A DNA stretch of 64,000 bases from Sepiola atlantica (GCA_963556195.1 OY744523.1:80033997-80097996), one strand, 5' to 3'. Counted from the first letter of the stretch, positions 33,886-46,207 are shown. A program made the numbers and translations. The notes: generated from the letters alone by a model not told the origin.

Positions 33886-34080
33886 TCAGCCGTTCTTCTT
33901 TCTACAATTTTTACTTTTCACACAAGGACAGATGGTTTCCTTCCATATGTGATCAGCCATATCTGACTTCTTTTCAATTTCTCCACCTATTACAGCTTTC
34001 CAATAGTCTAGCCTTACTTTTAATGGACGGCATGTCTCACCTTTGTCTATTTTTCCACATTTACATAGAATAGAATACAT
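33886..34080 (-). pseudogene. GIY-YIG endonuclease of a Penelope-like element
   Basis: The reverse-strand frame reads YSILCKCGKIDKGETCRPLK, then VRLDYWKAVIGG and KSDMADHIWKE. This is the N-terminal part of a GIY-YIG nuclease as found at the C-terminus of Penelope-like reverse transcriptases, with the Cys-x-Cys insertion before the second motif. The second motif reads IDKGET rather than YIGET, so Tyr and Ile are lost and activity is unlikely. The preceding sequence up to about 34170 fits the end of the reverse transcriptase (PPTENIITKNR), but the rest of that protein is absent. Confidence 0.75.
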
Positions 34081-34414
34081 ACGGTTCTTGGTGATGATGT
34101 TTTCTGTAGGAGGTTTGACTCGGATGAAATGTTTAATGGCTTAAGTGGAATTATACAAGATTATTTTGAATTCAGTTTATGTTCGAAATTTATGAAAATA
34201 TTTCATAGTAATTAAAAAAAAATAGATATCAAATTTACATTTTTGGTACTGACTAATAAAAATTATTAGCGAACATTTATTGTATGACACTAAAGCTAGA
34301 TATGCATGACAGCATACACCAATATTATGTAAAACTTCCAACATGTGATATAAACGTTCGTGTTCTGTTCAAACACATCGTAAGCAGGTTCATCGATGCG
34401 TATAGCTGTACACA
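34081..34414. other. AT-rich stretch, no gene recognised
   Basis: May hold further Penelope-like debris next to the nuclease. Nothing firm. Confidence 0.35.
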
Positions 34415-37400
34415 AGGGTTAGGGTTTAGAGTTAGAAGTTAAGGTTAGGGTTTGTTGGTCTGAATAAATTAGGGTAAGGTTTAGGATTAGAGTTAGGGTT
34501 GTTGGTCTGAATGGATTAGGGTTAGAATTAAGGGTTAGGGTGTGTTGGTCTGAATGAATTAGGGTTAACGTTTGTTGGTCTGAATGAATTATAGTTATAG
34601 AGTTAGGGTAAGGTTTAGGGTTTGTTGGTCTGAATAAATTAGGGTTAGGGTTTGTTGGTTTGAATGAATAAGAGGTAAGGTTTTGTTGGTCTGAATCAAT
34701 TAGGTTTAGAGTTAGGGTTAGGGTTTGTTGGTCTGAATAGATTAGGGTTATGGTTAGGGTTAAGGTTTGTTGGTCTGCAAGAAATTAGGGTTAGGGTTTG
34801 TTGGTCTGAATGAATTAGGGTTATGGTTTGTTGGTCTGAATGTATTAGAGTTAGGATTTGTTGATCTGAATGAATTAGGGTTAGGATTTGTTGATCTGAA
34901 TGAATTAGGGTTAGGGTTTGTTGGTCTGAAAGAATTAGGGTTAGGGTTAGGTTTTGTTGGTCTGAATGATATAGGGTTAGGGTTAATTGGTTTGAATGAA
35001 TTAGGCTTGATTTTGTTAGTCTGAATGAATTAGGGTTAGGGTTTGTTGGTCTGAATGAAAAAGGGTTAGGTTTTGTTGGTCTGAATAAATTAGGTTTAGA
35101 GTTAGGGTTAGGGTTTGTTGGTCTGAATAGATTAGGGTTAAGATTCAGGGTTATAGTTTAAGGTTAGGGTTTGTTGGTCTGAATGAATTCGGGTTATGGT
35201 TCGGGTTAAGGTTTGTTGGTCTGCAAGAAATTAGGGTTAGGGTTTGTTGGCCTGAATGAATTATGGTTAGAGTTAGGGTAAGGGTTAGGGTTTGTTGGTC
35301 TGAATTAATTAGGGTTAGGGTTTGTTGGTCTGAATGGGTTTGGGTTTGTTGGTCTGAATGTATTAGGGTTAGGATTTGTTGATCTGAATGAACTGGGGTA
35401 AGGGTTTGTTGGTCTGAATGAATTATAGTTATAGAGTTAGGGTAAGGTTTAGGGTTTGTTGGTCTGAATAAATTAGGGTTAGGGTTTGTTGGTTTGAATG
35501 AATAAGAGGTAAGGTTTTGTTGGTCTGAATCAATTAGGTTTAGAGTTAGGGTTAGGGTTTGTTGGTCTGAATAGATTAGGGTTATGGTTAGGGTTAAGGT
35601 TTGTTGGTCTGCAAGAAATTAGGGTTAGGGTTTGTTGGTCTGAATGAATTAGGGTTATGGTTTGTTGGTCTGAATGTATTAGAGTTAGGATTTGTTGATC
35701 TGAATGAATTAGGGTTAGGATTTGTTGATCTGAATGAATTAGGGTTAGGGTTTGTTGGTCTGAAAGAATTAGGGTTAGGGTTAGGTTTTGTTGGTCTGAA
35801 TGATATAGGGTTAGGGTTAATTGGTTTGAATGAATTAGGCTTGATTTTGTTAGTCTGAATGAATTAGGGTTAGGGTTTGTTGGTCTGAATGAAAAAGGGT
35901 TAGGTTTTGTTGGTCTGAATAAATTAGGTTTAGAGTTAGGGTTAGGGTTTGTTGGTCTGAATAGATTAGGGTTAAGATTCAGGGTTATAGTTTAAGGTTA
36001 GGGTTTGTTGGTCTGAATGAATTCGGGTTATGGTTCGGGTTAAGGTTTGTTGGTCTGCAAGAAATTAGGGTTAGGGTTTGTTGGCCTGAATGAATTATGG
36101 TTAGAGTTAGGGTAAGGGTTAGGGTTTGTTGGTCTGAATTAATTAGGGTTAGGGTTTGTTGGTCTGAATGGGTTTGGGTTTGTTGGTCTGAATGTATTAG
36201 GGTTAGGATTTGTTGATCTGAATGAACTGGGGTAAGGGTTTGTTGGTCTGAATGAATTATAGTTATAGAGTTAGGGTAAGGTTTAGGGTTTGTTGGTCTG
36301 AATAAATTAGGGTTAGGGTTTGTTGGTTTGAATGAATAAGAGGTAAGGTTTTGTTGGTCTGAATCAATTAGGTTTAGAGTTAGGGTTAGGGTTTGTTGGT
36401 CTGAATAGATTAGGGTTATGGTTAGGGTTAAGGTTTGTTGGTCTGCAAGAAATTAGGGTTAGGGTTTGTTGGTCTGAATGAATTAGGGTTAGGGTTTGTT
36501 GGTCTGAATGTATTAGAGTTAGGATTTGTTGATCTGAATGAATTAGGGTTAGGATTTGTTGATCTGAATGAATTAGGGTTAGGGTTTGTTGGTCTGAAAG
36601 AATTAGGATTAGGGTTTGTTGGTCTGAATGAATTAAAGTTAGGGTTTGTTGGTCTGAATGGGTTAGGGTTTGTTGGTCTGAATGTATTAGGGTAAGGATT
36701 TGTTGATCTGAATGAACTAGGGTAAGGGTTTGTTGGTCTGAATGAATTTCGGTTAGGGTTAGGTTTTGTTGGTCTGAATGATATAGGGTTAGGGTTAATT
36801 GGTTTGAATGAATTAGGCTTGATTTTGTTAGTCTGAATGAATTAGGGTTAGGGTTTGTTGGTCTGAATGAAAAAGGGTTAGGTTTTGTTGGTCTGAATAA
36901 ATTAGGTTTAGAGTTAGGGTTAGGGTTTGTTGGTCTGAATAGATTAGGGTTAAGATTCAGGGTTATAGTTTAAGGTTAGGGTTTGTTGGTCTGAATGAAT
37001 TCGGGTTATGTTTCGGGTTAAGGTTTGTTGGTCTGCAAGAAATTAGGGTTAGGGTTTGTTGGCCTGAATGAATTATGGTTAGAGTTAGGGTAAGGGTTAG
37101 GGTTTGTTGGTCTGAATTAATTAGGGTTAGGGTTTGTTGGTCTGAATGGGTTTGGGTTTGTTGGTCTGAATGTATTAGGGTTAGGATTTGTTGATCTGAA
37201 TGAACTGGGGTAAGGGTTTGTTGGTCTGAATGAATTTGGGTTAGAGTTTATTGGTCTGAATGAATTAGGGTAAGGGTTTGTTGGTCTGAATAAATTAGTG
37301 TTAGGGTTTGTGTGCCTGAATGAGTTAGGGTTAGGGTTTTTTGGTCTGAATGAATTAGAGTTAGGGTTTGTGGGTCTGAATGTGTTAGGGTTAGGATTTG

Positions 37401-39840
37401 TTGATCTGAATGAACGAGGGTTAGGGTTTGTTGGTCTGAAGGAATTAGGGTTAGGGTTTGTTGGTTTGAATGTATTAGGGTTAGTGTTAGAGTTATGGTT
37501 TGTTGGTCTGAATTAATTAGGGTTTTGGTTAGGGTTTGTTAGTCTTAATGATATAGGGTTAGGGTTAATTGGGTTGAATGAATTAGGGTTAGGGTTTGTT
37601 GGTCTGAATGAATTGGGGTTAGGGTTTGTTGGTCTAAATGAATTGGGGTAAGGCTTTGTGTTTCTTGGTCTTAATGAATTAGGGTAAGGATTAGGGTTTG
37701 TTGATCTGAATGAATTAGGGTTAAGGTTTGTTGATCTGAATGAATTTGGTTTTGTGTTTGTTGGTCTGAATGAATTAGGGTAGTGTTTGTTGGCTTGAAT
37801 GTATTAGGGTAAGGGTTATGGTTTATTGGTCTGAATGAATTTGGGTTAGGATTAGGTTTTGTTGGTCTGAATGAATTAGGGTTAGGGTTTGTCAGTCTGA
37901 ATGAATTAGGGTTTATTGGTTTGTAACAAATTAGGGTTAGGATTTGTTGGTCTTAATGAATTAGGGTTAGGGTGTGTTGGTTTTAATGAATTAGGGTTAG
38001 GGTTTGTTTGTCTTAATGAATTAGGGTAAGCATTAGGGTTTGTTGGTCTAAATGAATTAGTGTTAGGGTTTGTTGGTCTGTATGAATTTGGGTTGATCGG
38101 AATGAATTTGGGTTAGGGTTTGTTGATCTGAAATAATTTTGGTTTAGGTTTTTTCATCTGAATGAATTTGGGTTAGAGTTTTTTGATCTGAATGAATTTG
38201 GGTTAAGGTTTGTTGATCTGAATAAATTTGGGTTAGGGTTTGTTGGTCTGAATGAATTAGGGTTTGTTGGTCTGAATGAATTAGGGTAAGAGTTTGTTGG
38301 CTTGAATGTATTAGGGTTAGTGTTAGGGTTAGGGTTTGTTGGTCTGAATGAATTTGGGTTAGGGTTAGGGTTAGGTTTTATTGGTCTGAATGAATTAGCG
38401 ATTTGGTTAGGGTTTGTTGGTCTTAATGATATAGGGTAAGGGTTTATTGGTTTGAATTAATTAGTGTTAGGGTTTGTTTGTCTGAATGAATTAGGATTAG
38501 GGTTTATTGGTTTGAATGAATTAGGGTTAGGATTTGTTGGTCTGAAGGAATTAGGGTTAGGGTTTGTTAGTCTGAAGGAATTAGGGTTAGTTGGTCTGAA
38601 TGAATTAGGGTTAGAGTTTGTTGGCTTTAATGTATTAGGGTTAGTGTTAGGGTTATGGTTTGTTGGTCTGAATGAATTTGGGTTAGGGTTAGGTTTTGTT
38701 GGTCTGAATGAATTAGGGTTTTGGTTAGGGTTTGTTGATCTGAAGTATATAGGGTTAGGGTTTATTGGTTTGAATGAATTAGGGTTAGGCTTAGGGTTTC
38801 TTGGTCTTAATGAATTAGGGTAAGAGATAGGGTTTGTTTGTCTGAATTAATTTGGGTTAAGGTTTGTTGATCTGAATGAATTTGAGTTAGGGTTAGTTGG
38901 TCTGAATTAATTTGGGTTAGGGTTTTTGATCTGAAATAATTTTGGTTAGGGTTTTTTCATCTGAATGAATTTGGGTTAGGGTTTTTCGATCTGAATGAAT
39001 TTGGGTTAGGGTTTGTTGATCTGAAATAATTTTGGTTAGGGTTTTTTCATCTGAATGAATTTGGGTTAGGGATTATTGATCTGAATTAATTTCGGTTAGG
39101 GTTAGTTGATCTGAATGAATTAGGGTTAGAGTTTTTTGGCTTGAATGAATTAGGGTTAGTGTTTGTTGGTCTGAATGATATAGTGTAAGGGTTTATTGGT
39201 TTGAATGAATTAGGGTTAGGGTTTGTTGGTCTGAATGAATTAGGGTTAGGGTTTGTTGGTCTGAATGAATTAGGGTTAGGCTTAGGTTTCTTGGTTTTAA
39301 TGAATATGGGTAAGGTTAGGGTTTGTTGGTCTGAATAAATTAGAATTAGGGTTTGTTGATCTGAATGAAGTTGAGTTAGGGTTTGTTGATCTAAATGAAT
39401 TTGGGTTAGGGTTTGTTGATCTGAATTAATTTAGGTTAGGATTTGTTGATCTGAATGAATTTGGGTTAGGGTTTGTTGATCTGAATGAATTTGGGTTACA
39501 GTTTGTTGGTCTGAATGAGTTAGTGTTTGTTTTTGTTGGTCTGAATTAATTAGGGTTAGAGTTTGTGAGCTTGAATGTATTAGGGTTACTGTTAGGGTTA
39601 TGGTTTGTTGATCTGAATGAATTTGGGTTAGGGTTAGGTTTTGTTGGTCTGAATGAATTAGGGTTATGGTTTGTAGGTCTGAATGAATTAGGGTTAGGAT
39701 TTGTTGGTCTGAATGAATTAGGGTTAGGGTTTCTTAGTCTTAATTAATTAGGGTTAGGATTTCTTGGTCTGAATGAATTAGGGTTAGGGTTTCTTAGTGT
39801 TAATGAATTAGAGTTAGGGTTTGTTGGTCTTAATGAATTG
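34415..39840. repeat. Telomere-like 30-bp minisatellite array, 5.4 kb
   Basis: The basic unit is TTAGGGTTAGGG followed by TTTGTTGGTCTGAATGAA, about 30 bp, repeated roughly 180 times with variants. Each unit therefore carries two vertebrate-type telomere hexamers in the same orientation. Because 30 is a multiple of three, forward frames with a ten-residue period (ELGLGFVGLN) stay open; they are not genes. The array is interstitial: it starts after CACAAGGG at 34415 and ends in unique sequence at 39841. Its left part has an 834-bp higher-order repeat, and the right part is more diverged (more TTTGGG and GTTGATCTG variants). Confidence 0.97.
34571..37214. repeat. 834-bp higher-order repeat, three copies
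   Basis: Copy A 34571-35404 and copy B 35405-36238 look identical by eye. Copy C 36239-37214 is 976 bp, with an extra stretch of about 142 bp made of further 30-bp units near 36600-36760, and a few substitutions. Irregular marker strings such as AGATTCAGGGTTATAG, TTCGGGTTATG and GATATAGGGTTAG fall at the same place in each copy. Confidence 0.9.
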
Positions 39841-41006
39841 TAAAATCACAATGCTGGTCGCGTGCACACTACCCAAAAGCCTCTTTATAGTGTTAATCCT
39901 AAGCAACAAGTTGAACTCTTGCAATTTCTTCTCTACATAGGACAAAAGTATGCTCGCCGACTGTCAGCACATCTATTTTTTTTCTTGTTCAAAGATGTCA
40001 AAGAACATTACGACTCTTTATGCTATAAATATAAACAGTGACGAAACGTCATGTTTCATTCTGTATCTACTTTATCCAATTGGAGCTGCGAGAATCCTTT
40101 TAATCAGTTCAACTCTTAATATATTATTGGTTGTTTTAAATGTTTGGGGATTGTTTCATGGATTCATGCAGATGCTTAGTTTTCTCAGTTATTTTTATAT
40201 ATAACCTTTGCTTGCTTCATTCTGTCAAGTTTCCTTCTGAATCTTTCTGCCTACTTCAATAATGGGTACTGCGTCGTGTTACGAGTTTTATGTGTACTCG
40301 TTCCGGCAGACATTCTACTCATCCTTTAAACAACTCTCCATAAACAAAGTGCTGGATAATGTTTAGCCATCTAATTAGGTTCGTCTTATCACATGCGTCT
40401 TTCTCTCTATGTTATGATAACACAATTTCTAAGCGAATGGAGATGAGAACAAAGAAGAATTCAAAATTCTAATTAATAAGAAAATAACTCTTATTAAATT
40501 TATTTCAGAGGAAACAAAAATAGAATAATATGGATAGGGAACAACAAACAGAAACCAGGGAAGCATTAAAATGCAAGGATGGTTTTGAAGTTATCAGAAA
40601 GTCATAGTGAAATACGATAAAGTGAAAAGTTAAATTAAAACCAAAGTAAGGAATACATTATATTAATACAAACATGAAAAGAATATAAGACAATTATACA
40701 TTGTTAGATTTGGTCAAATGAAACAAAAAAAAACCTGGAGGCAGGTTTTTTCGTTTCTTTTCCTATGTTGTCTACGACTCTTTATGTGTCTTTCTTTCTG
40801 TTATGTTCTTGCTAATATTCTGCGAGTTTTTCTTTGGAGGGGTCAATGCGTTCGAGATTAAAAGTAGTTTTTAAAAAAAAGGGATAGTCCCACTGAAACC
40901 CTCTTGACTGAGCTTTTTTAAAAAGCCACGTGTTGATTCATTTATATCGACCACCGTTAAGGGATGTAGACCTCAAATTCAACTGAAGCTTGCAGGCAGG
41001 GTTTTA
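39841..41006. other. AT-rich stretch, no gene recognised
   Basis: A short hydrophobic open frame at 39950-40204 has no known domain. A 30-bp string at 40741-40771 (GCAGGTTTTTTCGTTTCTTT onward) recurs at about 46317-46346 on the other side of the LTR element. Confidence 0.4.
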
Positions 41007-41011
41007 GAAAG

Positions 41012-41225
41012 TGTTGTAAAGGTCATGATTGGCATAAATACGAAACTAACATAAAGGGAAGTAATCAGGTATTGACTATATACGAAAGTACGTATATAAG
41101 ACGGGCAGTGATATCTGGACGTGAGCGAAGAGTAAACGTCTCTACTTCTTACCGGATCCCTGTTAAACGCAAACCACTCGGCATATTCTTAATTTAGTAT
41201 GTCCTATGTAATTTAGAATATAACA
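41012..41225 (+). repeat. 5' LTR
   Basis: TGTTGTAAAGG...ATATAACA, 214 bp. A TATATAAG box lies at 41093-41100, so transcription probably starts about 30 bp further on. Confidence 0.95.
41093..41100 (+). promoter_or_regulatory. TATA box of the 5' LTR
   Basis: TATATAAG, 82 bp into the LTR; the copy in the 3' LTR is at about 46075. Confidence 0.6.
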
Positions 41226-41819
41226 GTGGCGAACGAGGATTTTTTTTTCTCTTAACAGAGATATATTACCGTACTATTCAAGGATTTTTTTAAAAGAAAA
41301 TTTGCAAGGATGGCAAGAAAAAAAACAAAAAACGTCGACACGTGCGTCAAATAAAAGAGAATTTACTACCTAAAGTAGTAAAAAGTACGGATTTCTTCGG
41401 TAAGAACTAACGGGAAAGTAAAGAAAATTGTACTCGAAACAATTTTAAAGGTAAAGTGAACTTTATCTGTATGTTGACGAAAAAATATTTGGGAAGCACA
41501 AGCTGAATTCGAAACCTGCACCGTGAGATTACGAATTTCGAAAAAAAAAGAAAAAAAAAAAGTATGCTTACGATTTTTTTTCTTTAAACAATTCAGAAAT
41601 TATTGTTATATATTTTTTTTCTCTCTCCCAAGTGCAGCCGTATTTTTGTGAAAAATAATTGTTCATTGCTTTGTCTAAAGTAATTGAAACTATTTGTTAT
41701 GCGAATTTTGGAAACGTTTTATTGTCTGAAATTATTTTGTGAAAAAGTTTATCTGGTAAAAGACTGTTACTAAATTGTGTAAACTTTGGAAAGATATTTT
41801 GTACTGTAATTAAGCTAAA
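41226..41819 (+). other. Primer-binding site and untranslated leader
   Basis: GTGGCGAACGAGGAT follows the 5' LTR directly. The TGG at the second base fits pairing with a tRNA 3' CCA end, but I cannot name the tRNA. About 580 bp of AT-rich leader follow before gag. Confidence 0.55.
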
Positions 41820-43181
41820 ATGGAGCAATTGGCTGAGTTGACGAAGGCGTTAACTCTAAGTATACAGCAGCAACAACAGCAACAGCAACAACAGCTACAA
41901 CAACAGCTACTGCAGCAGCAAGAATTGACACAAAAAATTTTAGAGGCACAACAGGAGCAAACAAAAATACTTCAACGCCAAATGTTAACGCAACAAAAGA
42001 ATTTTGAAAAATTAATTCAAACGTCGACAGATAGGAAGAAAACTAATTTTTCTGCAGAGGGTATTTCAAATTCTTTGTCAGAATTTCACTACTCTCCCGA
42101 TACTGACGTTACATTTCCAGCATACTATAGAAGGTACGAAACAGTTTTTACAAAAAGATGTTCGGACTGGACCGACGAAGAAAAAGTTACACTGTTACTA
42201 CAAAAACTGGGGACGGACGAAAACACCAAGTATGCTAATTTAATTTTACCCAAAAAACCGGAGGAAGTGAATTTTGAAGAGACAATTAATACTTTATCTA
42301 GAATATTTGATAAAAGAGACAGCCTTTTTCATTCTAGATATAAATGTTTAAATTTACAGAAGTCGGAATCCGAAGACTATTTAGAATATGCATGTACTGT
42401 AAATTGCTTATGTGAATAATTTAAATTAAATGAAATTTCGGCAGATTTATTTAAATGTTTAATCTTTGTACAAGGACTCACAGCACCAAGGGACAAAGAT
42501 GTCAGATCCCGGATCCTGACAATTATGGAGTCGGACCCGAATGTAACTTTACAAAAAGTAACCGAGGAGTGTCAACGTCTCATTAATATCAAAAGAGACA
42601 ACACCCGCATTGAAGAAAAAAGCGTTTACAAGATACAACATGTAAAAAGGCAAAGGACCTCTAGAAGATACAAGACCCAGGAACAAAAGACTCCCAGAAT
42701 GTACAAGGACCAAAGTTGTGAATGCTGCGGAAGTACAAGTCACACCAAAAAGATCTGCTGGTTCAGGAATAGGATATGTTACGAATGTGGATTCAAAGGC
42801 CACAAGGAAACATATTGTAAACAGAAGAAAAAACGAAGGACTGACAAAGTTAATACGCTTCGCACAAGGAAAGAGAAAAGCTGCGAAAGGCGTAAATATG
42901 TCGATGTAAAGATAAATGAACATCCTGTAACATTACTCCTGGATAGTGGTGCGGACATTAGCATCATAGATGAAGATATCTGGAGAAGGATCGGTCGACC
43001 TGAACTAAGAGAAACCAGCAAGATGGCGAAGAGTGTTAGAATTCAAAGGAGAACTGAGGTGCAATGTGTCATTTGGTGGTCAAACACACAAGTCCAAAGT
43101 GTACGTAGTACCAGGAAGGAACACAAGTCTATTTGGAGTGGATTGGATTGTCCTGTTCAACTTATAGGAACGACCGGTTAA
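41820..43181 (+). pseudogene. Gag and protease of the young gypsy
   Basis: One frame is continuous from ATG 41820 to TAA 43181 except for a TAA at 42417-42419. The N-terminus has a Gln-rich coiled stretch (about residues 17-60), then a capsid-type region (FPAYYRRYETVF, WTDEEKVTLLLQKL). After the stop come LTAPRDKDVRSRIL and two CX2CX4HX4C zinc knuckles (CECCGSTSHTKKIC and CYECGFKGHKETYC, about 42718-42829) that bind RNA. The protease active site LLLDSGAD is at about 42932-42955. After about 43028 the conserved protease C-terminus (FKGELRCNVSFGG, LFGVDWI) is read in the +1 frame instead, so either a frameshift site or an indel lies there. Confidence 0.9.
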
Positions 43182-44739
43182 TTCTTTTTGTAATAGGTTG
43201 ACCACAGAGAAATCAAACCAAATAGAAGGCTTCATGGACGATTTAAATGCAAAATTCCCAAAAGTTTTTGCCAAAAAACTTGGATACTGTGTGAAAACAG
43301 AAGCAAAATTTGAGGTGAAGAAAAATGCCACCCCAGTGTTCAAACCTAAAAAAAATGTACCTTTTTCATCGATGGACGCAATAGAGAAGGAGTTGGAGAG
43401 ACTTCGACAATTAGACGTCATTGAAAAGGTTGACCACACAGATTGGGCAAGTCCAACGGTATATGTGAAGAAAAAGAATAACAAAATAAGAGTCTGGGCT
43501 GACTTTTCGACGGGCCTTAATGATTGTTTGCAGGACCACAATTACCCCCTTCCGTCGGCAGAAGATCTATTCTCAAAACTAAACGGAGGAAAATTTTTTT
43601 CCAAAATAGACCTCTCGGATGCATACTTGCAAATTAAAGTCAATGACGAATGTTCAAAGTACCTGTGCATTAACACGCATAAGGGTATTTTTAAACTAAA
43701 AAGACTTCCGTTCGGATTAAAGGTCGCCCCTGCTCTGTTTCAACAGGTTATGGATACGATGCTCGCAGGATTGGAATTTTCAATAGCATACCTTGACGAT
43801 ATCCTGATAAAGAGCAGAAATTTGCATGGACACAAGAAGCACATCAGAGAAGTATTTAAGAGAATAGAGGAGTTTGGTTTCAGATTGAGCCTGGAGAAAT
43901 GCGATTTCTTTATGGAAAGGATCAGATACCTTGGTCAAATAATCGACAAAGAGGGACGAAGACCAGATCCACAACGGGCCGAAGCAATTGAAAAGATGCC
44001 TGCTCCAGACTCAGTACCGAAGCTACAATCATTTTTGGGATTGGTTCAATATTACGTGATATACATACCTAATGTGCATAATTTGAGAGCTCCTCTTAAC
44101 GAGTTACTAAAAAAGGGTAGTAAATGGAGTTGGAATAAGGAATGTGAATCTGCCTTCCAAAAAATTAAGATATGTCTACTATCAGACTTGGCATTAGCGC
44201 ATTTTGATCCAGACAAGGAGTTAGTACTAGCAACGGACGCCAGTGATTACGGCGTTGGCGCTGCATTACTCCATAAGTATTAGGATGGAACAACAAAAGC
44301 AATCGCTCATGCATCAAGAACTTTGGTTGCAGCTGAGAAAAACTATAGCCAGATTGAAAAGGAGGCTCTGTCGATAATATTTGGAGTCAAAAAGTATAAT
44401 CGATTTCTCCATGGACGGACCTTCACATTGCAAACAGACCATAAACCCTTGATTACGATATTTGGATCAAAGAAAGGCATTCCTAAGCATACCGCAAATC
44501 GACTACAGCGATGGGCTGTAACTCTCTTAAACTATCAGTTTAAGATGGAGCATGTGTCATCGAAAAAGTTAGGACACGCGGATGCACTATCAAGGTTGAT
44601 TCCAAAAAGAAACGAAAGTTTCGAAGAGACAGTAATTGCTGCTCTTAAAGATGAAAGCGAATGTACAAGTTCAATGTGTAATATGATACGTGAACTTCCA
44701 ATAACCCTTGAAGAGAAGCTGAAAAAGACATTTTCATAA
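43030..44739 (+). pseudogene. Reverse transcriptase and RNase H of the young gypsy
   Basis: The +1 frame carries the protease end, a TAG at 43165-43167, and then a long reverse transcriptase (open from 43198): DWASPTVYVKKK, FSKIDLSDAYLQIKV (motif A), LPFGLKVAPALFQQVM (motif B), and IAYLDDILI with YLDD intact (43776-43802). The thumb block FGFRLSLEKCDFF follows. RNase H has ATDASDYGVGAALL, a TAG at 44281-44283, then EKEALSIIFGVKKYNRFLHG, LQTDHKPL and HADALSRL, so all active-site acids are present. The frame ends at TAA 44737. These enzymes copy the RNA into DNA in working relatives. Confidence 0.92.
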
Positions 44740-44744
44740 AGAAA

Positions 44745-45920
44745 ATGAAAACTCAATTAGGACTGAGGGAAAAAAGTAACAAAGTAGGACAAACTACATT
44801 TTTTTCAATTTGTGAAGGTGTACTTATGTATGCTGATAGAATCGTAATTCCACAGGCATTACGAAGGAAAATATTAATGGAATTCCATACAGGTAATCCT
44901 GGCATTTCAAGAATGAAATCCTTAATTAGAGGATACGTATATTGGCCTGGTATGGACAAAGAAGTAGAAAACTGTGTCAAAGCATGCAAAGGATGTCAGT
45001 TAGCAGCCCGAGATCCGCCAGTAAAAACGACCCCATGGCCGAAAACGGACCTAACCTGGTCACGTCTACATATTGATTATGCCGGACCTCTAAATGGTTT
45101 TTTCTACTTAATTGTAGTAGATTCTTTCTCTAAATGGCCAGCGATATTTAAAACCAGACATTCAACTGCAAGGAACACTATAAATGCACTTAACGAAATC
45201 TTTAGCCGTTTTGGTGTACCAAAAACCATAGTAAGTGACAATGGTACAGCATTTACAGGTCACGAATTTAAAGAATTCTGCAAATCGCTGCATATTCAAC
45301 ATATCACGACACCTGTTTACCATCCTAGGTCGAATGGGTTGGCAGAAAAATTTGTGGACACATTTAAACGGGCAATAAAGAAAAACCTGAATATGGACAC
45401 AGATGAGCAAACTATACAAACATTTCTAGCAATCTACAGGGTAACCCCGAACCCAAATAATAATGTTAATTCATCCCCTGCAGAACTGATGTTTGCTAGA
45501 AAAATTAGATCTATCTTCGATAGACTTATACCTGAGAAGAAGAAAAGTTCTAAAGGAGAAATCTTGAAAGTAAAGTGCTATTCCTCAGGGGACAAAGTGT
45601 ATTTTAAAAATTTTCAGAATGGAAAAAATCATTGGGTGGACGGTTTCATTATGAAAAGAATTGGGAACATGGTTTATACCATTCAAGGCCCAAGTTTTGT
45701 CTGTAAAAGACACATAAATCAAATCCGTCCCAGAATTTTGCAAAATACAGAAGAAATCCCAATGGAAACATTATGTGATACATTTGATATACCAAAGCCA
45801 GTATGTATACCTGAAACCATGAATGTATCCCCTGAACATACCATACGGGGTGGACAGAATTCCTTACTGCAGGTAACGCAGACCAGAAGGAAGAGCACCA
45901 GAAAAATGGAAAATCATTAG
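44745..45920 (+). pseudogene. Integrase of the young gypsy
   Basis: 391 codons in a frame shifted relative to RNase H. The zinc-binding domain reads FHTGNPGISRMK...CVKACKGCQ; the second His of the HHCC set is Asn (HTGN where HxGH is usual). The core keeps D-D-E: HIDYAGPL, VSDNGTAF and SNGLAEKFVDTFKRA. A GPY/F-like C-terminal domain ends with KRHINQIRPRI. There is no chromodomain. The Met at 44745 is only the first in the open frame; the real protein would continue from RNase H as one polyprotein. Confidence 0.9.
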
Positions 45921-45980
45921 GCGTTTAAGCCCTGATCCTAAAAGGAAACGGTACTAAAGCTAAAATCGGGAAGATTTCAG

Positions 45981-45993
45981 CTTCAGGGGAAGG
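45981..45993 (+). other. Polypurine tract
   Basis: CAGGGGAAGG immediately precedes the 3' LTR, the expected primer for plus-strand DNA synthesis. Confidence 0.7.
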
Positions 45994-46207
45994 TGTTGTA
46001 AAGGTCATGATTGGCATAAATACGAAACTAACATAAAGGGAAGTAATCAGGTATTGACTATATACGAAAGTACGTATATAAGACGGGCAGTGATATCTGG
46101 ACGTGAGCGAAGAGTAAACGTCTCTACTTCCTACCGGATCCCTGTTAAACGCAAACCACTCGGCATATTCTTAATTTAGTATGTCCTATGTAATTTAGAA
46201 TATAACA
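45994..46207 (+). repeat. 3' LTR
   Basis: 214 bp, identical to the 5' LTR apart from one C/T difference. Confidence 0.95.

Noticed and set aside
34767..39747. Series of 60-119 codon forward frames of ELGLGFVGLN type
   Set aside because: By-product of the 30-bp telomere-like repeat, not proteins.
34415..39840. A true chromosome end
   Set aside because: Unique sequence and mobile elements lie on both sides, and the hexamers are broken by an 18-bp tag.
39950..40204. Small hydrophobic protein of 84 codons
   Set aside because: No domain, no splice or poly(A) context, AT-rich composition; likely chance.
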